Assembly: GCA_964390465.1 (NCBI GenBank) | Contig: CAYMIJ010000001.1 | Span: 310,001 to 374,000 of the forward strand | Reading direction: 5' to 3' | Length of the DNA: 64,000 nt | Source: JADZAI01 sp964390465 | GTDB lineage: Bacteria > Pseudomonadota > Alphaproteobacteria > Micropepsales > Micropepsaceae | Shown here: positions 14,899-23,520 of the stretch, piece by piece | Numbering within the stretch: the first letter of the stretch is position 1 | How the letters are laid out: the number at the start of each line of letters is the position of its first letter | The notes under the pieces: generated by a model | What the model was told of the DNA's origin: nothing | The model's input: the letters and a program-made list of their open reading frames with translations, nothing else | The model's database searches: none | Position numbers and translations under genes: made by a program

Positions 14899-17535
14899 AT
14901 GAGCGACATGACCAGCGACACGAACCAGCCTGCCAGGCGGTCTGTCGTCTACCAGCGCCCAAAAACCACCAGCCGCTCTGTCATCTTCATGGACAAGCTG
15001 GCGGACCGGGTGATCACCTGGGGCGGCCTCTTTGTCATTCTCGCCGTTCTGGCGATCATGGTCTTTCTCGTTTGGGTTTGCGTGCCGCTGATCGGATCAG
15101 GCAGCCTGACTGGCCAGACGTCCTATGCGCTTCAGACCCATGCGCCTGGCGCGGCCTACGCAGCTGCCCAGACCGATGAGCAGATGACCATCGCCATGGA
15201 TGTCGGCCTTGATGGCAAGATCGAGACATTCCATGTGCCGACTGGCTGGTACATCCCGCCACCAGCGCTCGACATGGGCGGACAGACGGCGACGTCCATC
15301 GCTAAGACCCTGCAGGGTGGCGATATCATTTTCGGATTTGCCGATGGTACCATCCGCATCGGCACGCTGGCACTGAAACAGCTGGTTGTATCGGAAAACG
15401 TCATCCCTGCTGATGCTCAGAAGCTGGACGATCGCGACGTGCTTTCGGGCAGCGCCGTCTTTTCAAAGATCCCCGGCCAGTTCCGGCGCACCGCCCCCGA
15501 AGTGGCGCTTGAAGCGCCTGTGCAGATTGCGCCGGCTGGCATCGCCATCGTCAATGTCGACTATCGCGTTTCAGGCACGGCCGAACGTCCATTAAAGACT
15601 TTTGTATCGCTGGACGCAGCCGGCACCATCCGCCTCAGTCAGGCGGCGTCGGTCGTCAACATGATGACGGGCGAAACAAGCTCTGACGTCACCAGTTCGC
15701 AGATCCCGACCGAGGTGGCTGCGGGGGATGTCGTAAAACTTCTGCTCAATGCAGACGGCACGCGCGTTATCATCGGGTTGAAGGATGGCACGCTGCTGCG
15801 CTTCAACACGCGCGATTTCAAGAACCCTCAGCTGGTTGAGAAGACACGGCTCTTCGACAATGGCGTGGCGCTAACGGCACTGTCCTATCTCAACGGCGAT
15901 AACTCTCTGATCGTCGGCGGCGCAGATGGGTCAACGTCGGTGTGGTTCGGCGTCGATCGCAAATCAAAAGACACAGCGGACGGCATTGTCCTGACCAAGG
16001 TGCATGCGGACTTTGAGCCGATGCCAACCGCCGTCACCGATATCCGCGTCAGCCAGCGCACGCGCATGTTCGTAACCACAGATGCCAAAGGCAATGTGTG
16101 GGTGCGCCATGCCACGACCGAGCGCACACTCCTGACATTGCCCGACACACCTGACGCATCAGGCCTGTCGGCCACCATCTTCTCGCCACGTGACGATGCG
16201 GTGATCGGCATCGGCAAAAATGGCCAGGTCAAACTGTGGCATATCGACGTGCCGCATCCGGAAACCACGCTGCAATCGCTTTTCGGCAAGGTCTGGTATG
16301 AAGGCTATAGCGAACCCGACTATGTGTGGCAGTCGACAGCCAGCCAGGACAGTTTCGAGCCCAAACTCTCGCTCATCCCGCTGATCTTCGGCACCTTCAA
16401 GGCAGCCCTTTACGCTCTGCTGCTGGCGGTGCCGATTGCCCTGCTCGCCGCGATCTACACATCTGAATTCCTGCACTGGAAAGTGCGCTCGGTCGTCAAG
16501 CCGGTGATGGAACTGATGGCAACACTGCCTTCAGTGGTGATCGGCTTCATCGCGGCGCTGGTGCTTTCACCGATTGTCGAGAACTGGATCGCTGCGATTG
16601 TCATCGCCTTCGCGGTCATTCCGATAACGTTGATCGGTGCAGCTTTCCTTTGGCAGATCCTGCCAAAGGATACCGCCCTGCGTCTTGATGGTATTCCGAA
16701 GCTGATTTTCTTTTTCATCGCCGTCATTCTGGGGGTTTGGGCTGCGGTCAAGATCGGGCCAGCCTTCGAGACAGCCTTCTTCAACGGCAATTTCAGGCAA
16801 TGGACGGCTGGCGAAGGCTCAGGCACGCCATTCATGTTCATCCTGATGCTCCCCTTGAGCATCCTCGGGGTGTTCATGGCATGGACAGCAATCGAAGGCG
16901 TAACCGGTTACCGGACATGGCTGCGTCAGCAAGGTGACATCACCGCCGGATTGACTGAGTTCGTTCGCTGGACTGTTCTGATCGCCGTTTCCACGATTGT
17001 TTCATGGGCGATAGCCAGCTTGATGACCGGCGCCGGTCTTGATGCGCGCGGCGGTCTGGTTGACACCTATGTTCAGCGCAACACGCTGATCGCCGCCTTC
17101 GCCATCTCGTTCGCACTGATCCCGATCATCTACACGATTGCCGAAGACGCGATGAACACCGTGCCTGAACACCTGCGGGCCGGGTCACTCGCCTGTGGTG
17201 CCTCAAAATGGCAAACAGCGAAATGGGTGATCGTGCCGACCGCGGGTTCAGGCATCTTCTCGGCCATCATGATCGGGCTTGGCCGCGCGGTGGGCGAAAC
17301 CATGATCGTCGTGATGGCGACCGGTAACACGCCTGTCACGGACTTCAACCTGTTCAACGGTCTGCGCGCGCTTTCTGCCAACATCAACGTCGAGCTGCCT
17401 GAGGCTGTAAAGGACTCGACGCTCTACCGGACCTTGTTCCTGTGCGGTCTGGTACTCTTCGTCATGACCTTCATCATCAACACCGTTGCTGAGATGGTTC
17501 GCCAACGCTTTCGCAAGCGGGCGGCTCAGTTGTGA
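14899..17535 (+). CDS. pstC: Phosphate ABC transporter permease PstC, long form with periplasmic beta-propeller insert
   Basis: An 878-residue inner-membrane permease, nearly three times the length of E. coli PstC (319). A first membrane segment lies at about residues 38-62 (VILAVLAIMVFLVWVCVPLI). A large periplasmic region of some 420 residues follows, with WD40/YVTN-like repeats such as ALSYLNGDNSLIVGGADGS and FSPRDDAVIGIGKNGQVKLW. The permease core with several membrane helices begins near residue 500, and the EAA-type loop LRAGSLACGASKWQTAKWV lies near residue 760. Long PstC forms are known in some proteobacteria such as Pseudomonas; the role of the propeller is not known to me. The start may be GTG 14896 instead. 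Confidence 0.93.
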   Translation: MSDMTSDTNQPARRSVVYQRPKTTSRSVIFMDKLADRVITWGGLFVILAVLAIMVFLVWVCVPLIGSGSLTGQTSYALQTHAPGAAYAAAQTDEQMTIAMDVGLDGKIETFHVPTGWYIPPPALDMGGQTATSIAKTLQGGDIIFGFADGTIRIGTLALKQLVVSENVIPADAQKLDDRDVLSGSAVFSKIPGQFRRTAPEVALEAPVQIAPAGIAIVNVDYRVSGTAERPLKTFVSLDAAGTIRLSQAASVVNMMTGETSSDVTSSQIPTEVAAGDVVKLLLNADGTRVIIGLKDGTLLRFNTRDFKNPQLVEKTRLFDNGVALTALSYLNGDNSLIVGGADGSTSVWFGVDRKSKDTADGIVLTKVHADFEPMPTAVTDIRVSQRTRMFVTTDAKGNVWVRHATTERTLLTLPDTPDASGLSATIFSPRDDAVIGIGKNGQVKLWHIDVPHPETTLQSLFGKVWYEGYSEPDYVWQSTASQDSFEPKLSLIPLIFGTFKAALYALLLAVPIALLAAIYTSEFLHWKVRSVVKPVMELMATLPSVVIGFIAALVLSPIVENWIAAIVIAFAVIPITLIGAAFLWQILPKDTALRLDGIPKLIFFFIAVILGVWAAVKIGPAFETAFFNGNFRQWTAGEGSGTPFMFILMLPLSILGVFMAWTAIEGVTGYRTWLRQQGDITAGLTEFVRWTVLIAVSTIVSWAIASLMTGAGLDARGGLVDTYVQRNTLIAAFAISFALIPIIYTIAEDAMNTVPEHLRAGSLACGASKWQTAKWVIVPTAGSGIFSAIMIGLGRAVGETMIVVMATGNTPVTDFNLFNGLRALSANINVELPEAVKDSTLYRTLFLCGLVLFVMTFIINTVAEMVRQRFRKRAAQL

Positions 17536-17577
17536 GGATGACCAGCCGTGAGCGACATATCTCTCAGGACAACACAC

Positions 17578-19284
17578 ATGACTGACAACGCAGCCAAAGC
17601 GAAACCCGCACGTGTGTATGCCACCGACCTGGCGGCGCGCGGCGAGCCAATGGTATTCGCCATGGGCGGATCGCTTGCCATCGGCCTTCTGATGATCGTT
17701 GGTATTCTCGGCCTCATCGCCTGGTTCGGTTTCACCACGTTCTGGCCCCAACCCATCGAGGTGGTCACGGCCAAAGACGGCAAGGTGATCGCGGGCGAAG
17801 TGTTCCGCACCGAGGCGTTCAAGCCCGTTGATGAAGTACTCGCAGCGATTCCTGCTGATGTGCAGGCGCAGATTAAAGCGAATGACGGCTTCGCCGACCG
17901 GACCCTTTATCGCGTTGGCAATTATGACCTCTATGGCGAAGATTTTCAGTGGCGCAACGCCTATGACATCACCTCGATTGAACAACCCGCCGACCTGACC
18001 TTTATCGAGCGTCAGGAATGGGGGCCGTTTGTTGGCCGCATCAGCGCGATCTCTCTGAACGGTCAGGCATCACAATCACCTGCCATGGATGTCGTGCAGA
18101 ATGCCGTTTCCGAAGGTCAGGCGCGCCGTAAGGAAATCCGACGCCTGAAAAGCGAGGACATCGCGCATGTCAGCAGTCAGATGGAAGAACTGCGCCTTGA
18201 AGCGAAGGGCGCTGCCCTGCGCTACGGCGCACAGGACCAGCGCGCCATCGACAAAGCCAATGAGGTTGCCGCAGAGACCAAGGCGCTGGAGGCGACGTTT
18301 GCAGAACTGACTACGCGCCTTCAGGCGCTGGAAGCTGAAGACGCCAAATACACGATGACACTGACCGATATCGGGGGTCAGACAAAGCAGCAGCCACTTT
18401 CCTCCATCGTGCGTCTCTATCAGCCCAATGCGATGGGTTTTGGCGGCAAGCTTGGCGTTTATTTCAGCCGCTGGGGTGAGTTCATCTTCAGCGAGCCGCG
18501 TGAAGCCAATACGGAAGGCGGCGTCTGGCCTGCCATTGTCGGCACATTGGCGATGACCGTGCTGCTATCGTTGCTGGTTGCGCCCTTCGGGGTGATGACC
18601 GCGCTTTATCTGCGTGAGTATGCCAAGCAGGGTCGGCTGGTTTCGTTTGTCCGCATCTGCGTGAACAATCTCGCGGGCGTGCCCTCGATTGTGTACGGCG
18701 TCTTTGGCCTCGGATTTTTCTGCTATGTGCTGGGCGGTTCGATCGACCAGCTGTTCTTTGCCGAAAAGCTGCCCTCGCCCACTTTCGGCACCGGCGGCGT
18801 GCTGTGGGCCGCATTGACCCTCGCGCTATTGACCGTGCCAGTGGTCATCGTTGCCACTGAAGAAGCGCTGGCTGCTGTTCCGCGTTCGATGCGTGAAGGC
18901 TCACTCGCCTGTGGTGCCTCCAAGTGGCAGACGATCCGCTGGATCGTATTGCCGCGCGCTTTGCCCGGCATCATGACTGGGCTCATCCTCGCTATGGCGC
19001 GCGGTGCCGGCGAAGTGGCGCCGCTGATGCTGGTTGGTGTCGTGAAACTTGCCCCCGAACTGCCAATCGATCTGACTGCACCTTTCATCCATCTTGACCG
19101 CAGCTTCATGCATCTGGGCTTTCACATCTTCGATGTCGGCTTCCAGTCACGCAACGCCGAAGCCGGACGCCCGATGGTCTACGTCACCACTTTGCTGCTG
19201 ATTGCCATCATCCTGTTGCTGAATGCGGCAGCCATCAGCATCCGCAGCCGCCTGAAACGCCGCTTTGCCGGCAGCCAGTTCTGA
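17578..19284 (+). CDS. pstA: Phosphate ABC transporter permease PstA, long form with coiled coil
   Basis: A 568-residue inner-membrane permease, about twice the length of E. coli PstA (296). After the first membrane segment (about residues 24-48) comes a periplasmic insert that includes a charged, heptad-like helix rich in E, K, R, A and Q (about residues 180-260). The permease core follows, with the EAA loop MREGSLACGASKWQTIRWI and GAGEVAPLMLVG near the end. ATG 17578 has AGGAC upstream; GTG 17548 with GAGGATG is an alternative adding 10 residues. It begins 42 nt after pstC and its insert may pack against the PstC propeller. Confidence 0.92.
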   Translation: MTDNAAKAKPARVYATDLAARGEPMVFAMGGSLAIGLLMIVGILGLIAWFGFTTFWPQPIEVVTAKDGKVIAGEVFRTEAFKPVDEVLAAIPADVQAQIKANDGFADRTLYRVGNYDLYGEDFQWRNAYDITSIEQPADLTFIERQEWGPFVGRISAISLNGQASQSPAMDVVQNAVSEGQARRKEIRRLKSEDIAHVSSQMEELRLEAKGAALRYGAQDQRAIDKANEVAAETKALEATFAELTTRLQALEAEDAKYTMTLTDIGGQTKQQPLSSIVRLYQPNAMGFGGKLGVYFSRWGEFIFSEPREANTEGGVWPAIVGTLAMTVLLSLLVAPFGVMTALYLREYAKQGRLVSFVRICVNNLAGVPSIVYGVFGLGFFCYVLGGSIDQLFFAEKLPSPTFGTGGVLWAALTLALLTVPVVIVATEEALAAVPRSMREGSLACGASKWQTIRWIVLPRALPGIMTGLILAMARGAGEVAPLMLVGVVKLAPELPIDLTAPFIHLDRSFMHLGFHIFDVGFQSRNAEAGRPMVYVTTLLLIAIILLLNAAAISIRSRLKRRFAGSQF

Positions 19285-19295
19285 CCACGAGGCCC

Positions 19296-20150
19296 ATGAT
19301 GAGCATCGCTGAAGCCGCCAACGACCAACCCGCCGCCTCTCAGGTGGATGAGTATGGCTACGAGCCAACCTGCTATCATGTGAAGGAGGGCACGCATGGT
19401 GCCAATCTCTGCATTGATCAATTCAGCCTGTGGTATGGGCAGTCCCGCGCCCTGTGGAACAATACCCTGCACGCCCAGAAGGGCATGGTGACGGCGCTGA
19501 TCGGCCCGTCGGGCTGCGGCAAGTCCACCCTGCTGCGTTCGCTCAATCGCATGAACGATCTGGTCGATGGTGTGCGCACCGAGGGTCAGGTGAGCCTGGA
19601 CGGTATGCCGATCTTCGGGCCTGCCGTTGATGTCATCGCACTGCGCAAGCGTATGGGCATGGTGTTCCAGAAGCCCAACCCCTTCCCCATGTCGATTGCC
19701 GAAAACGTCACCTATCCGCTCAAGGTCGACGGTGTGAACGACAAGCGCGTTCTGGCCGAATGTGTTGAGAGCGCACTGAAAGGCGCTGCTTTGTGGGATG
19801 AGGTGAAGGACCGTCTCGACCAGTCAGCGCTGGGCCTTTCTGGCGGTCAGCAACAGCGCCTGTGTATTGCGCGTGCCATCGCCGGAAACCCTGAAGTTCT
19901 GTTGATGGACGAGCCCTGCTCAGCGCTCGACCCCATCGCCACGATGAAGATCGAGGATTTGATCGACGAGCTGAAAGGCACCTACACCATTCTCATCGTG
20001 ACGCATAATATGCAGCAGGCGGCGCGCTGTTCCGACAACACCGCCTTCATGTATCTCGGACGCCTGATCGAATATGGCGAAACCGATACCATCTTCACGA
20101 ACCCGAAGATGAAGCGCACCGAGGATTACGTTACCGGCCGCTTTGGCTGA
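19296..20150 (+). CDS. pstB: Phosphate ABC transporter ATP-binding protein
   Basis: A 284-residue ABC ATPase of the PstB type that powers phosphate import at the inner membrane face. Walker A is GPSGCGKST, the Q-loop is FQKPNPFPMSI (the NPFPMS form is PstB-specific), the signature is LSGGQQQRLCIARA, and Walker B is LLMDEPCSALDPIAT. It has about 25 extra residues before the core compared with E. coli PstB. The gene starts 11 nt after pstA. No phoU gene follows, although PhoU commonly ends pst operons; the next gene is a methyltransferase 38 nt on. Confidence 0.97.
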   Translation: MMSIAEAANDQPAASQVDEYGYEPTCYHVKEGTHGANLCIDQFSLWYGQSRALWNNTLHAQKGMVTALIGPSGCGKSTLLRSLNRMNDLVDGVRTEGQVSLDGMPIFGPAVDVIALRKRMGMVFQKPNPFPMSIAENVTYPLKVDGVNDKRVLAECVESALKGAALWDEVKDRLDQSALGLSGGQQQRLCIARAIAGNPEVLLMDEPCSALDPIATMKIEDLIDELKGTYTILIVTHNMQQAARCSDNTAFMYLGRLIEYGETDTIFTNPKMKRTEDYVTGRFG

Positions 20151-20188
20151 TACGATTTGACGCAGCGCGTTCGAGGCTACCATCATGC

Positions 20189-20932
20189 GTGATGGACACG
20201 CCGCTTTATGATTCAATAGGTCAGAACTACGCACTGGCCCGACAGCCCGACACGCGCATTGCGGCGATGATTGGTGCCGCCCTGGGGGATGCGCGGTCTG
20301 TCGTGAATGTCGGCGCGGGAACGGGCTCCTATGAGCCGTCCGATCGCGCCGTCATCGCGATTGAGCCCTCTGACGTCATGATAAAACAGCGCCCGCCCGG
20401 TTCTGCCCCCTGCATTCGGGGTGTGGCAGAAAGCCTGCCACTGGCCGATCGGTCCGTTGACGCGGCAATGGCCTGCCTGACACTGCATCACTGGACCAAC
20501 TGGCCTCAGGGACTGCGCGAAATGAAACGCGTGTCCCGCAACCGCATAGTCCTTTTTACGTTTGACCCGAAATCGCTGGGGTTCTGGTTGGACCAGGATT
20601 ACCTGCCAGCACTGCTGACGATCCACCAACGCATGTTCCCAGCCATCGAAGACATGGAGAACGTTCTTGGGCCAGCGACGATTGTCACTATCCCGGTTCC
20701 GCATGATTGTACCGATGGCTTTTGCGGCGCGTATTGGCGCCGACCGGCTGCCTATCTCGACCCCAAAATCCGTCGATCCATCTCCGCATTCGCGCTCGCA
20801 GATGGTGTGGAAGATGCGATGCAGAGACTTGATGACGATCTTTCTTCTGGCCGCTGGAAGTCGCGCAATGCCGATCTGATGACCATGAGCGAACTGGATA
20901 TCGGCTACCGGCTGATCGTCTGGCAGACATAG
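20189..20932 (+). CDS. Class I SAM-dependent methyltransferase
   Basis: A 247-residue protein with a Rossmann-type methyltransferase fold. Motif I is VVNVGAGTGSYEP (SAM glycine loop), followed by VIAIEPS (acidic ribose-binding position) and VDAAMACLTLHHW, the UbiE/Methyltransf_11-like post-motif region. The start is GTG 20189 or ATG 20192. It lies 38 nt after pstB on the same strand and shares a bidirectional terminator with the porin gene, so it probably belongs to the pst transcript. Its substrate is unknown; by context it could be induced by phosphate starvation, when some bacteria remodel membrane lipids, but nothing in the sequence proves that. Confidence 0.85.
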   Translation: MMDTPLYDSIGQNYALARQPDTRIAAMIGAALGDARSVVNVGAGTGSYEPSDRAVIAIEPSDVMIKQRPPGSAPCIRGVAESLPLADRSVDAAMACLTLHHWTNWPQGLREMKRVSRNRIVLFTFDPKSLGFWLDQDYLPALLTIHQRMFPAIEDMENVLGPATIVTIPVPHDCTDGFCGAYWRRPAAYLDPKIRRSISAFALADGVEDAMQRLDDDLSSGRWKSRNADLMTMSELDIGYRLIVWQT

Positions 20933-20933
20933 A

Positions 20934-20961
20934 AAAGCCCCGGCATTGCTGCCGGGGCTTT
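20934..20961. terminator. Bidirectional rho-independent terminator (methyltransferase / porin)
   Basis: AAAGCCCCGGC and GCCGGGGCTTT form a perfect 11-bp stem around the 6-nt loop ATTGCT. The A and T ends supply U-rich tails on both strands. It lies between the convergent ends of the methyltransferase (20932) and porin (20985) genes. Confidence 0.88.
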
Positions 20962-20984
20962 GTGTCCGGGGATGGACGTCAGGA

Positions 20985-22625
20985 TCAGAACGCGAACTGT
21001 ACGCGCACGGCGAACGTGTCGTAGTCCTGTCCGATATTGGGATAGGCGACCGTCGGAGCAACTGGATTCGTGATGGCGTTCAATGGCACCGACGAGACAC
21101 GATCCACGTCGACGTGCTGGTACTGGAACATGGTGCGCATGTTGTTGTTCAGATACCAGTTGAGCGAGACGCTCGTGATCGCCTGTTTGCCGCCGCGGAT
21201 TTCACCAGAGTTGGCAATCGGTGCCGCCAGAACGGCAAGACCGGTCGGGTTCACATTGAAGTTCAGATCAAGCACCGAATAACGGGCTGCCAATTCCCAT
21301 GCACCCCAGGTGCCGCCGGTCGAGAACGGGCTGGTGGGCTTCGGCGCGCCAAACTGCATGCGCGAATTGCTCGCGTTCTGGGTCGTGTACTTCTTGGCTT
21401 CACCAGTCAGGAAATACGAGCCCATGACATACCAACCCGAGAATTCCGGATCAGGTGCCACAGTGTTGCAACCGGCGCAGGTGCGGTCACGTTCCACGCC
21501 CCACTGGAAGTATTCACCCGACAGATAGAGGCTCTTCCAGCGAACAGCCGCTTCCAGACCCCACATCCAGGCGCTTTCGGCCGGGATGTTGCCGGTTGCC
21601 ACCAACCGCTCTCCACCGATGCGCAGTTCAGGGCGGTCGCGGAAGTTGAGATTGCGGGCTGGATAAAGGCCAAGACCTGTCTGATCGCGACCACCCATGG
21701 AAAGGATCGTGGCAGCGTTGGCACCAACATGCACATCCCAGTCGGCATTGGTGAAGGCACGCCATGCGATGCGGCCCAGAAGATGGTCACGGTCGTCGGC
21801 GGCCGCATTACGTGCGCCGATGGTCGACGTCGTGTAAGCCGCGTTGATCATGAAGTTGTTTTTCAGATAGGTCAGCTCGATGCCTTTGCGGGCATCCGAT
21901 CCACCGAACTCGCCGATCACCGCGTTCACGACCGCTGCGCGTTCGAGGAAGGTGATCTCGTTGGACGAAGTGGAATCATCCAGCGTGAAAGTCGGCTGGA
22001 TCGCGCCGACATTGATGCGGATTTCAGGCGTCGGGTTATAGGCCACGCGCATGATGTTGATGCTGCCAGCATCTTCTGCTTCGGCACCACCAAAGTTGAA
22101 ACGCATTTCGTAGTCGAAATCGCGGAAGAACTTGCCTTCCACGCCAAACTGGGCGCGGCGGAAATAGGAGCCGGCACCGAGATCACGGACGTTCTGACCA
22201 TCAACGGTCCACGGCACGTTCACGCCGGGGCTCTGCGAATACATGCCTGCGTCAAAGTGGAAGCGACCGCGCAGCGCCATCGAGAAGCGGCCATCGCCGG
22301 TCGAAAACACAGGGCGTGCGTTGTCAAAGGTGAACTGGAAATCCGATGTCTTCTTTTCCAGTGCGGCAATCTTCGCGCCTTGGGCGATTTCGAGGTCGCT
22401 GACACGCTGTTCAAGCGCGGCGCTGGCGGCGGGTGCCGGAGCCACGGGAGCCGTCTTGGCGCCCTTGGCAGGCTTGGCCTGCTGCTTTTCCAGTTTGTCG
22501 AGGCGATTCATGATCTCCTCGAACTGGGTCTTGGTCATGGTGACTGTTTCTTCGGCCATCGCGGGCACGATGAGCGCGGCGGCGGTCAGCGCCGTGCATG
22601 CCAGATATTTCAAACGCAAAGACAT
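20985..22625 (-). CDS. Phosphate-selective porin (OprO/OprP type)
   Basis: A 546-residue outer-membrane porin. The N-terminus carries a Sec signal peptide ending in LIVPAMA, then a short coiled-coil stretch (FEEIMNRLDKLEKQQAK), an Ala/Pro-rich linker and a second short helix, before a long barrel rich in aromatic beta strands. The protein ends in QFAF, with the terminal phenylalanine recognised by the Bam machinery. GRFHFDAGMY and RRAQFGVEGKFFRDFDYEMR match the OprO/OprP phosphate-selective porin family. It ends against the pst-linked methyltransferase, so phosphate-starvation expression is likely. I see no good Pho box upstream: two GTCA half-sites at 22724-22737 are 10, not 11, bp apart. 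Confidence 0.9.
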   Translation of the reverse strand: MSLRLKYLACTALTAAALIVPAMAEETVTMTKTQFEEIMNRLDKLEKQQAKPAKGAKTAPVAPAPAASAALEQRVSDLEIAQGAKIAALEKKTSDFQFTFDNARPVFSTGDGRFSMALRGRFHFDAGMYSQSPGVNVPWTVDGQNVRDLGAGSYFRRAQFGVEGKFFRDFDYEMRFNFGGAEAEDAGSINIMRVAYNPTPEIRINVGAIQPTFTLDDSTSSNEITFLERAAVVNAVIGEFGGSDARKGIELTYLKNNFMINAAYTTSTIGARNAAADDRDHLLGRIAWRAFTNADWDVHVGANAATILSMGGRDQTGLGLYPARNLNFRDRPELRIGGERLVATGNIPAESAWMWGLEAAVRWKSLYLSGEYFQWGVERDRTCAGCNTVAPDPEFSGWYVMGSYFLTGEAKKYTTQNASNSRMQFGAPKPTSPFSTGGTWGAWELAARYSVLDLNFNVNPTGLAVLAAPIANSGEIRGGKQAITSVSLNWYLNNNMRTMFQYQHVDVDRVSSVPLNAITNPVAPTVAYPNIGQDYDTFAVRVQFAF

Positions 22626-22740
22626 CAGAAAACCCCCTTAAGGTCCGTCAAAGGACTCGTTCCTGCGATGGGCTTTTTGCGGTGCGGCGATGTCGTGCAA
22701 ATGAAGCTTCTGTTACGTTTTGATGACTTCGACTGACGGG

Positions 22741-22906
22741 AAAACATAATTAATTCAATATAATCAGTGTGTTATATAGTGTGATAGGCCATGCCGGAAC
22801 CAGGTGCCGTCTGTCTGTGACAAAAATACCCGAAAGTATGACGTTCATCACTTGATAATGCTGCACTGCGACAATATCTCACCCCAATATATCGAACCAA
22901 CATATC
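22741..22906. promoter_or_regulatory. AT-rich divergent promoter region between porin and PadR gene
   Basis: This stretch is markedly AT-rich against its surroundings. It holds TATAAT at 22759-22764, a direct repeat AGTGTG TTATAT AGTGTG (22766-22783) and three ATATC units at 22874-22878, 22889-22893 and 22902-22906, just before the PadR start. PadR proteins often bind AT-rich repeats and control their own operon, so these are candidate operator parts. Confidence 0.4.
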
Positions 22907-22917
22907 AGGCTGATACC

Positions 22918-23520
22918 ATGGACGTCCGGTCCCTCTGCCTGGCGACGCTGATGAGCTGCGAAGCCAGTGGTTATGACATCAAGAAGGCGCTGGAGCGTGG
23001 CTCGTCGGCGGGGATGATCGACGCCTCGTTCGGATCCATCTATCCGGCACTTGCCCGACTTGCCGATGAAGGACTGATCGAGGTCCGCAGCGAAGCAGCT
23101 GGCGCAAAAGGACGGGCCGACAGAAAAGTCTACGCCATCACCGAACTGGGCAGGGCCTCGTTCCTGAAGGCTCTGGCTGCCCCCCTGCCCGACGACAAGT
23201 TCCGCTCACCCTTTCTCTTTGCCATGTTGTTCGCAGACGAGCTGCCGCGCGAGCGTGTGCGCTCGGCAATCGACCAGCAGATCATGCAGCTGGAAAAAAA
23301 GCTCGCCTACCTGGCCGACGAAATGCACGGCGATGGTACAGGGGCGACATTTGTGCGCGACCTTTCTGAAGTCAGCCTGAAAGCCGCACTTGATTTCCTG
23401 CGCCGCCATCGCAGCCGGGTTGAAAACGCCGCCGGGCGTAAATCGGTGCGGCCAGCACGCACAGTCACATCACGACGCAGCAAGAACATCTACACCGTAT
23501 CCGCAGTGGCGGGGGAATGA
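22918..23520 (+). CDS. PadR family transcriptional regulator
   Basis: A 200-residue repressor-type regulator. The N-terminal winged helix (about residues 1-85) begins MDVRSLCLATLMSCEASGYDIKKAL and contains FGSIYPALARLADEGLIEV and KVYAITELGRASF, the PadR hallmarks. The C-terminal half is helical and probably dimerises (PadR_C, AphA-like). I start at ATG 22918 because PadR proteins begin at this MDVRxL block; in-frame upstream starts at 22804 and 22858 would cross candidate operator repeats. Its stop overlaps the efflux adaptor start (ATGA, 23517-23520), so it is co-translated with the RND pump and most likely regulates it. Confidence 0.92.
   Translation: MDVRSLCLATLMSCEASGYDIKKALERGSSAGMIDASFGSIYPALARLADEGLIEVRSEAAGAKGRADRKVYAITELGRASFLKALAAPLPDDKFRSPFLFAMLFADELPRERVRSAIDQQIMQLEKKLAYLADEMHGDGTGATFVRDLSEVSLKAALDFLRRHRSRVENAAGRKSVRPARTVTSRRSKNIYTVSAVAGE

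Noticed and set aside
20946..22736. A 596-codon open frame on the plus strand opposite the porin gene
   Set aside because: The porin on the minus strand has a signal peptide, barrel pattern and terminal Phe. The plus-strand frame is low-complexity, rich in Arg/His/Gly, and has no ribosome binding site or family features; it is a shadow of GC-rich codons.
22724..22737. A Pho box upstream of the porin gene
   Set aside because: The two GTCA units are 10 bp apart, not 11, and the remaining positions match poorly. The porin may be Pho-controlled but this is not a convincing site.
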